From contig JAIBBQ010000018.1 in assembly GCA_019694595.1 (NCBI GenBank), forward strand, positions 1 to 57,291: a stretch of 57,291 nt of DNA, written 5' to 3'. This DNA comes from Myxococcaceae bacterium (GTDB lineage: Bacteria; Myxococcota; Myxococcia; Myxococcales; Myxococcaceae). Below are positions 18,909 to 28,864 of this stretch, in pieces; position 1 is the first letter of the stretch; each line of letters opens with the position of its first letter. The notes beneath the pieces were generated by a model that saw only the letters and a program-made list of their open reading frames with translations, was not told the origin of the DNA and searched no databases. The position numbers and the translations under genes are program-made.

Positions 18909-19412
18909 GTGAGGGTCTACCTGCTGCGACACGCCGACGCCGACGCCGAGATCCCCGACGGCCTGGGGGACGAGGCGCGCACCCTGGTCACCAAGGCGCG
19001 CCCCGCCGTGCTCGCCCACTTCCGCGGCCTCGCCGAGCGCATCGGCAAGCTCGAGCTGGTGCTCACGAGCCCCCTCACCCGCTGCGTGCAGACCTCGCAG
19101 CTGCTGGTCCAGGCGCTGGGCTACGACGGCGCCCTGCGCACCCACCGCGCGCTCCTGCCCGACATGCCGGTGGGCGCGCTCGACACCCTGCTGCGCCATG
19201 CGCCCGACTCCCCGCTCGCCCTGGTCGGCCACCAGCCGTCGATGGGCTCCTTCTGCGCGTACCTCCTGGGCATGTCGAACTTCCCCAAGCCCTTCGTGCC
19301 CGGCACCGTGGTCGGCCTCGACGTCACCCTGAGCGCCTCCCAGGACGTGCCGCTGACCTCGAAGCTCGTCTTCTACGCGCCCCCCGGGCAGACCGTGCTC
19401 GAAACGGTGTAG
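18909..19412 (+). CDS. sixA: SixA-type phosphohistidine phosphatase
   Basis: The protein has 167 residues and the minimal histidine-phosphatase fold. It carries the catalytic R-H motif in the SixA form (LLRHADA, His8), Arg58 (SPLTRCVQT) and the second His (VGHQP, His108). SixA removes phosphate from histidines in phosphotransfer or PTS proteins. The GTG at 18909 puts the RH motif at residue 7-8, as in SixA. Upstream in-frame codons would add a basic tail over the divergent promoter region and are unlikely. The partner phosphoprotein is not in the window. Confidence 0.85.
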   Translation: MRVYLLRHADADAEIPDGLGDEARTLVTKARPAVLAHFRGLAERIGKLELVLTSPLTRCVQTSQLLVQALGYDGALRTHRALLPDMPVGALDTLLRHAPDSPLALVGHQPSMGSFCAYLLGMSNFPKPFVPGTVVGLDVTLSASQDVPLTSKLVFYAPPGQTVLETV

Positions 19413-19422
19413 AGCGTCCGCC

Positions 19423-19743
19423 ATGGACGAGGCGGGCTACAACGCGCAGGTCGGTCAGGTCTTCAAGCGGCTGCTCAAGGCCCTCGACGAGGTCGACCCC
19501 GACGTCCTCGAGGCCGACGCCACCGGAGACATGGTCACCATCACCGTGCCGAAGTCGGGCGAGAAGGTGGTGGTCAACACCCAGCGCGCCGTGCACCAGG
19601 TCTGGGTCGCCGGCGCCGGCCACGGCATTCACTTCTCGTTCGACGGGACGAAGTGGCTCGACGACAAGGGCAAGGGCCTCGAGCTGCTCGCCTGGGTGAA
19701 GAGCTGCGTGGAGAAGGCCAGCGGGCAGAGTCTGGCCCTCTGA
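19423..19743 (+). CDS. cyaY: frataxin-like iron-sulfur cluster assembly protein
   Basis: This 106-residue protein has the CyaY/frataxin pattern. An acidic first helix (FKRLLKALDEVDPDVLEAD) is followed by strands with 'DMVTITVPKSGEKVVVNTQRAVHQVWVAG'-like spacing, then 'GIHFSFDGTKWLD', matching the conserved Trp and Asp near the iron-binding ridge. Frataxin modulates iron delivery and IscS activity in Fe-S cluster assembly. It follows the sixA-like gene by 10 nt and is convergent with the degenerate receiver gene. Confidence 0.85.
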   Translation: MDEAGYNAQVGQVFKRLLKALDEVDPDVLEADATGDMVTITVPKSGEKVVVNTQRAVHQVWVAGAGHGIHFSFDGTKWLDDKGKGLELLAWVKSCVEKASGQSLAL

Positions 19744-19756
19744 AAGGGCACGCGCC

Positions 19757-20830
19757 CTAGCCGATCGCGATGCGGTCGCGTTTCTTGGTCTTCGGCTGCT
19801 CGCTGCCCTCGATGCCGCCACCGGCCGCCAGCGCGCGGGTGAGCGCATCGCCAGCGTCCTTCATCAGCCCGCCGAAGCTCACCTCGTTGCGCTCGGCGGC
19901 GGAGCGCGGGTCGAAGCCGGAGACGCCCACCGACACCGGCGCCTGCGTCACCCCCGCGAGCGCCTCCTGCAGCCGCGCCGCCACCACCATCGCCCCTTCG
20001 CGCGGGGTGTGCGGCAGGAGCACCAGGAAGCGGTCCTCGCCCATGGGCATCGACAGGTCCACGTCGCGCAGCGTCTTCACCAGCGTGGCCTGCGTCGCCA
20101 CCTTGAGCTGCGCCCGGAACTCCGGCGCCTGCCCCGCCCCGCGGCCCGCATCGAGGCCCACCACCAGCACCGACACCGGGTGGTTGTAGCGGCGGCTGCG
20201 CTTCACCTCCTGCAGCATGAAGCGCTTCAGGTACTCCGCGTCGCCGGTCGCCTCGGGCGGGCGCGCCGCCTGCACCTTGGCCTTCGCCAGCGCCTCGTCG
20301 CTCTTGAGTTGCACCCCGCGGGCCACCTCCAGCTCCGCCTGCGCCCCCAGCGCCGCGTTGCGCACCTGGGCGAGCTCGGTCTGCGCCGCGTTCAGCTCCG
20401 CGCGCGCCTGGTCCGCCGAGTCGCGGTACTGCTCGGCGAGCGAGCGCAAGGGCTCGGTCTCCATGCGCAGCGTGCGGATCTCGTTCACCGCAGTCACCAG
20501 CGCCAGCACCTGGGCCCGCTTGAGCGGCCCCACCAGGTAGCTGTCCGCCCCGCAGCGCGCCGCCCGGTCCTCGGGGCGCTCCTCGTCGGGCGGGAACATC
20601 ACCACCACCGGCACGCCCGGGGCCGAGGCCTTGAAGCGCTGGCAGAGCGCCTCGCCGTCGAAGTTCCCCGACGCCGACGCCAGCACCACGTCGGGCAGCC
20701 GGCGCTTGAGGCCCTCCACCGCCGCGTCGAGGAAGTGGACCACCTCGACCTGGTGCCGCCCGCTTTCCAGGAACTTCTTCAGCGCGGCGGCGATCGGCCC
20801 GGAGGCTTCCGCGACGAGGACGAAGGCCAT
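19757..20830 (-). CDS. pseudo-receiver/degenerate GGDEF protein
   Basis: The protein has 357 residues: a response-regulator-like domain (about 1-115), a coiled coil (about 120-185) and a GGDEF-like domain (about 200-335). In the receiver, the phospho-acceptor Asp position reads 'PDVVLAS' (Ser52 or Ala51), and the conserved Lys near strand 5 is Gly101 (YLVGPL). In the second domain, the signature is GEDRF (264-268) in place of GGDEF. So neither phosphorylation nor cyclic-di-GMP synthesis is expected by the classical routes, although fold and ligand binding may persist. The gene is the last in the rpsB-tsf-pyrH-frr strand, 7 bp after frr. Confidence 0.75.
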   Translation of the reverse strand: MAFVLVAEASGPIAAALKKFLESGRHQVEVVHFLDAAVEGLKRRLPDVVLASASGNFDGEALCQRFKASAPGVPVVVMFPPDEERPEDRAARCGADSYLVGPLKRAQVLALVTAVNEIRTLRMETEPLRSLAEQYRDSADQARAELNAAQTELAQVRNAALGAQAELEVARGVQLKSDEALAKAKVQAARPPEATGDAEYLKRFMLQEVKRSRRYNHPVSVLVVGLDAGRGAGQAPEFRAQLKVATQATLVKTLRDVDLSMPMGEDRFLVLLPHTPREGAMVVAARLQEALAGVTQAPVSVGVSGFDPRSAAERNEVSFGGLMKDAGDALTRALAAGGGIEGSEQPKTKKRDRIAIG

Positions 20831-20837
20831 GGGCCCT

Positions 20838-21401
20838 TCAGACCTCCATCACTTCCTTTTCCTTCTTCGCCACCGCCTCGTCGACCTTGGTCACCCCGGC
20901 GTCGGTCTCCTTCTGGACCTTCTCCTGGGTGCGCTTGTTGTCGTCCTCGGTGATGACCTTGTCCTTCAGCAGCACCTTGAGCTTCTCGTTGGCGTCGCGG
21001 CGCTCGTTGCGAATGGCCACCTTGTGGTCCTCGCCCTTGGTCTTCACCTGCTTGGCGATGTCCTTGCGGCGCTCCTCGGTGAGCGCGGGCACCGGCAGGC
21101 GGATGATCTCGCCGTCGTTCATGGGGTTGAGCCCCAGGTTCGCCTCGCGAATCGCCTTCTCCAGCTCCTTCATGATGCTCTTGTCCCACGGCTTGACGGT
21201 GATCATCCGCGGCTCGGGCACCGCGATCGCCGCGCACTGCGCCAGCGGGGTCGGCGTGCCGTAGTAGTCGACCCGGATGCCGTCGAGCATCGCGGCGTTC
21301 GCCCGGCCCGTGCGGATCTTCGCCAGCCCCTGCTTCAAGTCGTCGAGGGTGCGGTCGATCTTGTTCTTCAGGTCCTTCACCACGTCGTCGTGCGCTGCCA
21401 T
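20838..21401 (-). CDS. frr: ribosome recycling factor
   Basis: This 187-residue protein has the RRF order: 'LKNKIDRTLDDLKQGLAKIRTGRAN' near the N-terminus, 'VDYYGTPTPLAQCA', 'PWDKSIMKELEKAIREANLG' and 'LPVPALTEERRKDIAKQVK'. It splits post-termination ribosomes together with EF-G. I place the ATG at 21401 because GGAGGGG lies 6-12 nt upstream and the residues fit the family start. It is the fourth gene of the rpsB-tsf-pyrH-frr operon. Confidence 0.97.
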   Translation of the reverse strand: MAAHDDVVKDLKNKIDRTLDDLKQGLAKIRTGRANAAMLDGIRVDYYGTPTPLAQCAAIAVPEPRMITVKPWDKSIMKELEKAIREANLGLNPMNDGEIIRLPVPALTEERRKDIAKQVKTKGEDHKVAIRNERRDANEKLKVLLKDKVITEDDNKRTQEKVQKETDAGVTKVDEAVAKKEKEVMEV

Positions 21402-21429
21402 GTGAACTCCCCTCCGTTGCGGTGAGCCC

Positions 21430-22161
21430 TCAGGCCCACGCCGTCTCGCCTGCGCCCACCACCGTGCCGATGTCACCCGGCGCCGACACCGCCTTGGCGA
21501 TGTTGCCGTGCGCCGTCATGTCGAACACCACGATGGGCAGCTTGTTGTCCATGCAGAGGCTGATCGCCGTCGAGTCCATCACCTGCAGCTTCTTCTGGAG
21601 CACGTCCAGGTAGGTGATCGACCGGTAGCGCCGCGCCTGCGGGTTCTTCTTGGGGTCGGAGTCGTAGATGCCGTCGACCTTGGTCGCCTTGAGAATGACC
21701 TCGGCGTTGATCTCCATCGCCCGCAGCGACGCCGCGGTGTCGGTGGTGAAGTACGGGTTGCCGGTGCCGGCCGAGAAGATGACCACCCGGCCCTTCTCCA
21801 GGTGCCGCACCGCCCGCCGGCGGATGTACGGCTCCGCGATCTGCTCCATCTTGATGGCCGAGAGCACGCGGGTGAACACCCCTTGCTTCTCGAACGCGTC
21901 CTGCAAGGCCATCGAGTTGATGCAGGTGGCGAGCATCCCCATGTAGTCGGCGCTGGCGCGATCCATGCCTTCGGTCGCGCCCGCGACGCCGCGGAAGATG
22001 TTGCCGCCGCCGATCACCACCGCGGTCTGCACCCCGCTGGCGACGATCTCTTTCACTTCACTGGCGATGCGCATCAGGGTCGGGGGGTGAATGCCGTACT
22101 TCCCCTCGCCCATCAGCGCTTCACCGGACAACTTCAGCAACACCCGCTTGGGACCCGCCAT
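21430..22161 (-). CDS. pyrH: UMP kinase
   Basis: This 243-residue amino-acid-kinase-fold enzyme phosphorylates UMP to UDP in pyrimidine synthesis. It has '[13 protein letters not shown]' at the N-terminus (ATP phosphate loop), '[11 protein letters not shown]', '[20 protein letters not shown]' and '[19 protein letters not shown]'. It lies in the standard bacterial order between tsf and frr. Confidence 0.97.
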   Translation of the reverse strand: MAGPKRVLLKLSGEALMGEGKYGIHPPTLMRIASEVKEIVASGVQTAVVIGGGNIFRGVAGATEGMDRASADYMGMLATCINSMALQDAFEKQGVFTRVLSAIKMEQIAEPYIRRRAVRHLEKGRVVIFSAGTGNPYFTTDTAASLRAMEINAEVILKATKVDGIYDSDPKKNPQARRYRSITYLDVLQKKLQVMDSTAISLCMDNKLPIVVFDMTAHGNIAKAVSAPGDIGTVVGAGETAWA

Positions 22162-22184
22162 GGCAGGCCCCTTCTACCGCCTTT

Positions 22185-23120
<936 letters not shown>

Positions 23121-23160
23121 GGCTGTCTCTCGTTTCTGAAAAAAGGGAGGAAGTGAACGA

Positions 23161-24087
23161 CTACTCGGGGGTGGCCTGGGTGGCCGCCTCGGCCGCGGGC
23201 TCCTCGGCACCAGGCATCACCTCGGCGCCGGGCGCCGCACCCTTCATCTCCACCACCGGGGACTTGGTGGGGGCGTCGCGGCGGAACGCGCGGCGCGGGC
23301 CGCGGCTGTCGCTGTCCGGACCCGAGCGCTTGCGCTCGTCGGCCGCGTCACGCTCCGCGGCGCCGGACGCCTTGTAGCGCGCCGCACCCTCGGTGCACGC
23401 GTCGGCGATCTTGCCGGTGAAGAGCTTGATGGAACGGATCGCGTCGTCGTTGCCCGGAATGACGAAGTCGATGCCGTCGGGGTCGCAGTTGGTGTCGACC
23501 AGGCCGATGACCGGGATGCCCAGGCGCGAGGCCTCGTGCACCGCGATCTGCTCCTTCTTGGGGTCGATGACGAAGACGCAGCCCGGCAGGCGGTTCATGT
23601 CCTTCACGCCGCCCAGGTTCTTCTCGAGCTTGATGCGCTCGCGCTCCAGGTTCGCCACTTCCTTCTTGGGGAGCTTCTCGTACGTCCCGTCCTCCGACAT
23701 CTTCTCGATGGTCTTGAGGCGGTCGATGCCCTGCTTGATGGTCTTGAAGTTGGTCAGCGTGCCACCCAGCCAGCGGCTGGTGACGAAGAACTGACCGGCG
23801 CGGCGCGCCTCTTCCTGGATCACGTCCTGCGCCTGCTTCTTGGTGCCCACGAAGAGCACCGAGCCGCCGCGCGCGGTCACGTCGGCCACGAAGCGGAACG
23901 CGGCGCGGGCGAGCGCGACCGTCTTCTGCAGGTCGATGATGTAGATGCCGTTGCGGGCGCCGAAGATGTACGGCTTCATCTTCGGGTTCCAGCGCTTGGT
24001 CTGGTGGCCGAAGTGAACGCCGGCCTCGAGGAGCTGGCGCATCGTGATGCCGCCAGCGGGTGCCATCGTCTGCGTGGTCTCTTCCAT
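23161..24087 (-). CDS. rpsB: 30S ribosomal protein S2
   Basis: The product has 308 residues, against about 240 in E. coli. The core matches S2: '[22 protein letters not shown]', 'IYIIDLQKT', '[17 protein letters not shown]' and '[27 protein letters not shown]'. The extra length lies mainly at the C-terminus: about 65 residues that are first basic ([10 protein letters not shown]) and then acidic and Ala/Glu-rich. The ATG at 24087 is preceded by GAAGAAGA; frame upstream of it lacks S2 character. First gene of the operon. Confidence 0.95.
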   Translation of the reverse strand: MEETTQTMAPAGGITMRQLLEAGVHFGHQTKRWNPKMKPYIFGARNGIYIIDLQKTVALARAAFRFVADVTARGGSVLFVGTKKQAQDVIQEEARRAGQFFVTSRWLGGTLTNFKTIKQGIDRLKTIEKMSEDGTYEKLPKKEVANLERERIKLEKNLGGVKDMNRLPGCVFVIDPKKEQIAVHEASRLGIPVIGLVDTNCDPDGIDFVIPGNDDAIRSIKLFTGKIADACTEGAARYKASGAAERDAADERKRSGPDSDSRGPRRAFRRDAPTKSPVVEMKGAAPGAEVMPGAEEPAAEAATQATPE

Positions 24088-24305
24088 GGTGTCTTCTTCG
24101 ACTTTCGTTTTCGACTGCGGGTTCGGTTGTTCCTCCACGGCAGCTTGGAAAGGCACCGCGCCCCATCCGAAGCGACCTGCTCGCCTCGGGCACCGGGGGT
24201 GCGGCAACCGCCGTGTGTGTATTTTTGCTGCCACCCAGGCGGCGGTACGGCCCGCGGGCGGTCAGGCAACTAACAGACGTTCGCCAGCAGGGCAACTGCC
24301 CCAAC
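24088..24305 (-). promoter_or_regulatory. 5' leader and probable promoter region of the rpsB operon
   Basis: This 218-bp gap holds the 3' end of the giant MopE-like gene's neighbourhood and the leader of rpsB. A short A/T-rich island (CAGCAAAAATACACACAC on the minus strand, near 24213-24231) stands out in the GC-rich background and is the best place for the promoter. I cannot assign -35 and -10 boxes with confidence. Several small GC hairpins follow toward rpsB; no known leader motif is recognised. Confidence 0.4.
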
Positions 24306-27300
24306 TCACTGGCAGGTCAGCACGCTGGTGAAGGTCCCTACCGGGGTGGATCCGTTCGCCGAGTAGTACACCCGACCCACCGACGCCCACGCCGTGAAGG
24401 CCTGCTTGTCGCCCCCCCGGCAGTCCGGATCAGCGCCGCACGTCGCGTTGGTGGCCGCCAGCTCCACCGTCGAGCTCGCCGGCTGCTTCACCCCCAGCAG
24501 GTCCGTCTGCCGCGTCATCACCTGGCGCCGGAACCCACTGGAATCATTGACGTAACGAATGGCCGAGAGCCACAGGCCGGTGGCCGTGGCCGACCCGCGC
24601 GGCCGCAGGATCGAGCTCACCCCGTTCTGGTTCGCGTACGCCAGCCAGGCGTACTTCCAGCCCGGGTCCGTCGACACCCAGAAGTCGAGGTCCGCATCGG
24701 ACGACGAAGAGTCGCGGGTGACGTAGGCGACCAGGGTCTGATCCGCGCTCGCGTTCCGGAAGAAGGTCACGTCGGGCTCGTTGAGCGTCCGCGGAGAGGT
24801 CACCGAGTACACCGCCGTCTCCGCGCTCTTGCCCGTGCCGTCCTCGTTCAGGCTGAAGGTGGTGAGCGCGGTGGCCGAGGTCAGCCAGGCGAGCTGCACC
24901 TTGCGCAGGGTCGAGGTGGCCGCGGGGCACGTCTGCGTCGCCACCCAGTCCTGGTGGCTCGAGTCCGCGCCCAGGCCCGCAGGCTGGCTCGCGGTGCTCC
25001 CGGAGATGACCACCGGCGTCGGCACCGCACCGCACCCCGGGCCCTTGATGCTCCAGGTGCCGGCGGTGGCGTCGAAGCACGGCTCGACCCGCGTCAGCTT
25101 GTAGCCCACCGACGCCTCGCGCCAGATGACCGTCACTCGCTTGCCGTTGCCCCGCACCAGCCGCAGCGAGTCGAGGGCGTTGCCGGTGTTGAACTGGCTC
25201 CACAGCCGGGTCCGGTACGCGCCGGTCGCGCCATCGTGGAAGTAGAGATCGATCTCGACCGGCGTACCGCTTGAGTTCCGGTAGATGCCGGCCAGCACAA
25301 AGCCATCGCCTGCCTGGGCCAAGTCCACGTCCGTGTAGTTGAGGCTGGAGGCTGCGGCCACCGGGTTCCCCACCGGCACGCCCGCGGTGCTCAGCGCCTG
25401 CACGTAGAAGCCTCCGTCGGCGCCCGCCATCGCCAGCGCGCCACCGGCGAGCCCATCACTGCCGCCGTTGGTGGTGCCGCCGGCGCAGCCGTTGGCCGAG
25501 TAATAGAACGGCTCGACCTCCACGTCGGTCCACGCCGGCGCGGTGTTGAGGTTCACCGTGGAGGTGAGCGTCGGCTCGTCGACCACCCCGTCGCAGTCGT
25601 TGTCCAGCCCGTCGCAGGCCGCCGCGGTGGGGCTCTTCGGGCTCACGCTGCACACCGTGGAGAGCTGATCCGCCGCGCACACGTAGGTGCCGGTGTTGGC
25701 GCACACCCCGAGGCCGACCGTGCAGGCCTGGCCGCGGTTGGTGAAGGTCTCGTCGGTGCTCCCGTTGCAGTCGTCGTCGAGGAGGTTGCACTTCTCGGCC
25801 GACGGCGCGGTGTTGCGCACGCACGCGAGGCTCCCGCTCTGGCAGGTCTGCGTCCCCGCCGCGCACACGCCCGCCTGGCCGGTGTTGCACGCGCCGCCGC
25901 CGCCGGGGTTGTTCTCGTCGGTCTGGCCGTTGCAGTTGTCGTCGACGCCGTTGCAGCTCTCGGCGAGTCCGGGGTGCACCGCCGCCACGGAGTCGTTGCA
26001 GTCGCCGTTGTTGGTCACCCGCCCGGTCACCGGGCCGCAGCTCACCACCGCCGCGCCCCCCGAGGCGCCGTACCCGTCGCCGTCGCCGTCGACGTAGTAG
26101 CTCTGCGTCGGCAGGCCTTCGTCGGCCGCGCCGCTGCAGTTGTCGTCGACGCCGTTGCACACCTCGGTTGCGCCCGGCTTGATGCTGGCGATCCCGTCGT
26201 TGCAGTCGGTGTTGTTGGTCACCTTGCCGCTCACCGGCGCGCACGAGGACTGGGCGCTCGAGGCGCTCGACCCGAACCCGTCGCTGTCCAGGTCCGGGTA
26301 GTAGTTCAGGAAGGTGAGCCCTTCGTCGACCTGCCCGCTGCAGTTGTCGTCGGTGCCGTTGCAGACCTCGGACGCGCTCGGCTTCACCGCAGAGCTGCTG
26401 TCGTTGCAGTCGCCGTTGTTGGTCACCCGGCCCGTCACCGGTGCGCAGGAGACGATGGCCGTGGTGCCCGAGGCGCCGTAGCCGTCGCCGTCGTTGTCCA
26501 CGTAGTAGCTCTGGGTGACGGTGCCGTTGTCCACCAGGCCGTCGCAGTTGTCGTCGACCGAGTTGCAGGCCTCGGGCGCGCCGGGGTGCACCGTCGCCAC
26601 GGAGTCGTTGCAGTCGGTGGCGCTGGTCACCTTGCCGCTCACCGGCGCGCAGGACACCTGGGCGGTCGCGCCGCTGGCGCCGTAGCCGTCCATGTCCACG
26701 TCCGGGTAGTAGCTCGCGGTCGCCAGACCTTCGTCGACCATGCCGTTGCAGTTGTCGTCGCGGCTGTTGCAGGTCTCGGTGGCGCCCGGCTTCACCGCGA
26801 AGAGCGCGTCGTCGCAGTCGAGGTTGTTGGTCACCCGGCCGCTCACCGGCGCGCAGGCGCTCTGCGCCGCCGCCGACTTGTTGCCGTAGCCGTCGCCGTC
26901 GCTGTCCGGGTAGTAGTTCTGGAAGGTGAGCCCCTCGTCCGTCTGGGCGTTGCAGTTGTCGTCGATGCCGTTGCAGAGCTCCGTCGCGCCCGGCTTCACC
27001 AGCGGGTTGGCGTCGTCGCAGTCGTTGTTGCTGGTCACCCGGCCGGCCACCGGCGAGCAGCTGTTCTGCACCGTCCCCGCGCCCACCCCGTCGCCGTCGC
27101 CGTCGACGTAGTACCCGACGAAGGTCAGCCCGTCGTCGACCGCGCCGTTGCAGTTGTCGTCGACCGCGTTGCACACCTCGGGCGCGCCCGGCTTCACCTG
27201 GGCGTTCATGTCGTTGCAGTCGCCGTTGTTGGTGACCTTGCCGGCCACCGCCGCGCACGCCGTCTGCGCGGTGGACCCCGTGGCGCCGAAGCCGTCGCCG

Positions 27301-28223
27301 TCCATGTCCGGGTAGTAGTTCCTGAACTGCAGGCCTTCGTCGATCTGCCCGTTGCAGTCGTCGTCGAGCCCGTTGCACGACTCCGGCGCGCCCGGCTTCA
27401 CCGTGGGGCTGGAGTCGTTGCAGTCGAGGTTGTTGGTCACCTTGCCCGCGACCGTCGAGCAGCTGTTCTCGGGGGCCGCGCCGGCGGAGCCGAAGCCGTC
27501 GCCGTCCACGTCGGGGTAGTAGTCTTGGTAGGTGATGCCGTTGTCGATCTGCCCGTCGCAGTTGTCGTCGACCTTGTTGCAGAGCTCCGCGGCGCCCGGC
27601 TTCACCGTCGGGTTGGCGTCGTTGCAGTCGAGCTTGTTGGGCACCCGGCCCATCACCTTCGGCTGGCAGCTCGAGACCGCGGTGCCGCTCGCGTCGCCCG
27701 AGCCGTCGCCGTCCACGTCGACGTAGAAGTCCTGGAAGGTGAGGCCGTTGTCGACCTCGCCGTTGCAGTCGTCGTCGACCGCGTTGCACACCTCGGCGGC
27801 GCCGGGCTTCACCGCGGCGTCGCCGTCGTTGCAGTCGCCGGTCTCGAGCACGCTGCCCTTGGGGGCCGGCCCGCACGCCTCGCCGGTCACCTTGTCGCTG
27901 CCGACGCCGTCGCCGTCGCCGTCCTCGTAGTACTTCTGCGTCGGCAACCCTTCGTCGGCCTTGCCGTCGCAGTTCTGGTCCACTCCGTCGCAGGTCTCCT
28001 GCGCGCCGGGGTGCACGGTGACGTCGGCGTCGTTGCAGTCGACCGTCGGCTCGCTGGCACAGTCGCCGGTGCCGGGCACGCCGTCGCCGTCGGCGTCGAC
28101 GCAGGTCTCCATCATGACCGGGGGCATGCCGGAGTCCGGCACGGGCTTGGAGCCGCCGCTGCCGCAGCCGGCGAGCAGCAGCGCCCACAGGGCGGAGACG
28201 ACCACTGCGATGCGGGACATCAT
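24306..28223 (-). CDS. giant MopE-like lipoprotein with eleven Asp/Cys metal-binding units
   Basis: The protein has 1305 residues. Signal peptide with lipobox LLLAGC (Cys20). Eleven units follow to about residue 768. Each full unit is 68 residues: 'YYPDVDGDGFG' (EF-hand-like Asp loop), a Cys segment, 'DCND', a 'VKPGA' turn, then 'CNGVDDNCNGQVDEG'. This is the MopE-like metal-binding motif (PF11617); Ca2+ is the likeliest ligand. A Cys-rich linker with similar C-N-D motifs (about 770-880) leads to a C-terminal domain (about 890-1305) of beta-strand character with 'GGFYVQALSTAG' and 'SVGRVYYSANG', possibly a propeller (inference). Start: paired ATGs at 28223 and 28220 after GGCAGG. Probably outer-membrane anchored. 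Confidence 0.85.
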   Translation of the reverse strand: MMSRIAVVVSALWALLLAGCGSGGSKPVPDSGMPPVMMETCVDADGDGVPGTGDCASEPTVDCNDADVTVHPGAQETCDGVDQNCDGKADEGLPTQKYYEDGDGDGVGSDKVTGEACGPAPKGSVLETGDCNDGDAAVKPGAAEVCNAVDDDCNGEVDNGLTFQDFYVDVDGDGSGDASGTAVSSCQPKVMGRVPNKLDCNDANPTVKPGAAELCNKVDDNCDGQIDNGITYQDYYPDVDGDGFGSAGAAPENSCSTVAGKVTNNLDCNDSSPTVKPGAPESCNGLDDDCNGQIDEGLQFRNYYPDMDGDGFGATGSTAQTACAAVAGKVTNNGDCNDMNAQVKPGAPEVCNAVDDNCNGAVDDGLTFVGYYVDGDGDGVGAGTVQNSCSPVAGRVTSNNDCDDANPLVKPGATELCNGIDDNCNAQTDEGLTFQNYYPDSDGDGYGNKSAAAQSACAPVSGRVTNNLDCDDALFAVKPGATETCNSRDDNCNGMVDEGLATASYYPDVDMDGYGASGATAQVSCAPVSGKVTSATDCNDSVATVHPGAPEACNSVDDNCDGLVDNGTVTQSYYVDNDGDGYGASGTTAIVSCAPVTGRVTNNGDCNDSSSAVKPSASEVCNGTDDNCSGQVDEGLTFLNYYPDLDSDGFGSSASSAQSSCAPVSGKVTNNTDCNDGIASIKPGATEVCNGVDDNCSGAADEGLPTQSYYVDGDGDGYGASGGAAVVSCGPVTGRVTNNGDCNDSVAAVHPGLAESCNGVDDNCNGQTDENNPGGGGACNTGQAGVCAAGTQTCQSGSLACVRNTAPSAEKCNLLDDDCNGSTDETFTNRGQACTVGLGVCANTGTYVCAADQLSTVCSVSPKSPTAAACDGLDNDCDGVVDEPTLTSTVNLNTAPAWTDVEVEPFYYSANGCAGGTTNGGSDGLAGGALAMAGADGGFYVQALSTAGVPVGNPVAAASSLNYTDVDLAQAGDGFVLAGIYRNSSGTPVEIDLYFHDGATGAYRTRLWSQFNTGNALDSLRLVRGNGKRVTVIWREASVGYKLTRVEPCFDATAGTWSIKGPGCGAVPTPVVISGSTASQPAGLGADSSHQDWVATQTCPAATSTLRKVQLAWLTSATALTTFSLNEDGTGKSAETAVYSVTSPRTLNEPDVTFFRNASADQTLVAYVTRDSSSSDADLDFWVSTDPGWKYAWLAYANQNGVSSILRPRGSATATGLWLSAIRYVNDSSGFRRQVMTRQTDLLGVKQPASSTVELAATNATCGADPDCRGGDKQAFTAWASVGRVYYSANGSTPVGTFTSVLTCQ

Positions 28224-28321
28224 TCGACCTGCCTTGATTCCAGAATCACCCGGGTGAGAGAAGCCTTGTAGGTCCTGCCAGGGGCAAAAGACAAACCGGG
28301 CCGGTTTCTCGGCCCTGGGCG

Positions 28322-28789
28322 CTACTTGGGGCCGAACGACGACAGCGCGAAGAACGCCCGGATCTTGTCGTTGGTCTCCCGCAGGCGGGCCGACAGGGTG
28401 CGCACGAAGGTCCACAGGATGGTGGTGGCGAGTTCCTTGTCGGTGAACATCACCTGGTCGAGCCGCTCGCGCTCGAGCTCGTACACCTTGACCGAGATGT
28501 GGGCGATGGCGTCGGCCGAGCGGGGCCCGTCCTCGATGAGGCTCATCTCGCCGAAGTACTGGCCCGGCTCGAGGATCGCGAGCGCTTCCTCACCGATGCC
28601 CGGCACCATCTTGGAGATGCGCACCTTGCCCTCGGCGATGATGAACATCGACGCCCCCGGGTCGCCCTCGCGGAAGAGGTGGCTCGAGGCGGGGAACTCC
28701 TTGAGATGCAGGGCCGCGCCCAGCTTGCGCAGCTGGGTCGTGGTCAGACCTTCGAACAACGCCACCTTGCGGAGGATCTCGACGTCCAT
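28322..28789 (-). CDS. cyclic-nucleotide-binding domain protein (no DNA-binding domain)
   Basis: The 155-residue protein is one cNMP-binding (Crp-like) beta-roll plus C-terminal helices. Visible motifs are 'LFEGLTTTQLRKL', 'LFREGDPGASMFIIAEGKVRI' and the phosphate-binding cassette 'GQYFGEMSLIEDGPRSADA', with its Gly-Glu and Arg. No helix-turn-helix follows, so it is a sensor or partner-binding module, not a Crp-type regulator. It is divergent from trxB with a 75-bp gap, so the two may share regulation. Confidence 0.88.
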   Translation of the reverse strand: MDVEILRKVALFEGLTTTQLRKLGAALHLKEFPASSHLFREGDPGASMFIIAEGKVRISKMVPGIGEEALAILEPGQYFGEMSLIEDGPRSADAIAHISVKVYELERERLDQVMFTDKELATTILWTFVRTLSARLRETNDKIRAFFALSSFGPK

Positions 28790-28864
28790 CGCCTTGGTGT
28801 CGTAGCACGCGCTTCCCCGGCCGTTTACTTTCCGGCCAGCAGCTCCTTCGCCTTCGAGGAACAC

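Noticed and set aside
19744-19758. Small hairpin AGGGC-ACGC-GCCCT between cyaY and the degenerate receiver gene as a terminator
   Set aside because: The stem is only 5 bp, overlaps a stop codon and has no T-tract; such stems are common by chance in DNA of this composition.
24213-24231. Exact -35/-10 boxes for the rpsB promoter
   Set aside because: The A/T-rich island is real, but no hexamer pair at 16-18 bp spacing matched well enough to name.
25974-28271. 765-residue Val/Ala/His-rich plus-strand frame opposite the MopE-like giant
   Set aside because: It is the shadow of the 204-nt repeats; it has no signal peptide and repeats only because the real gene does.
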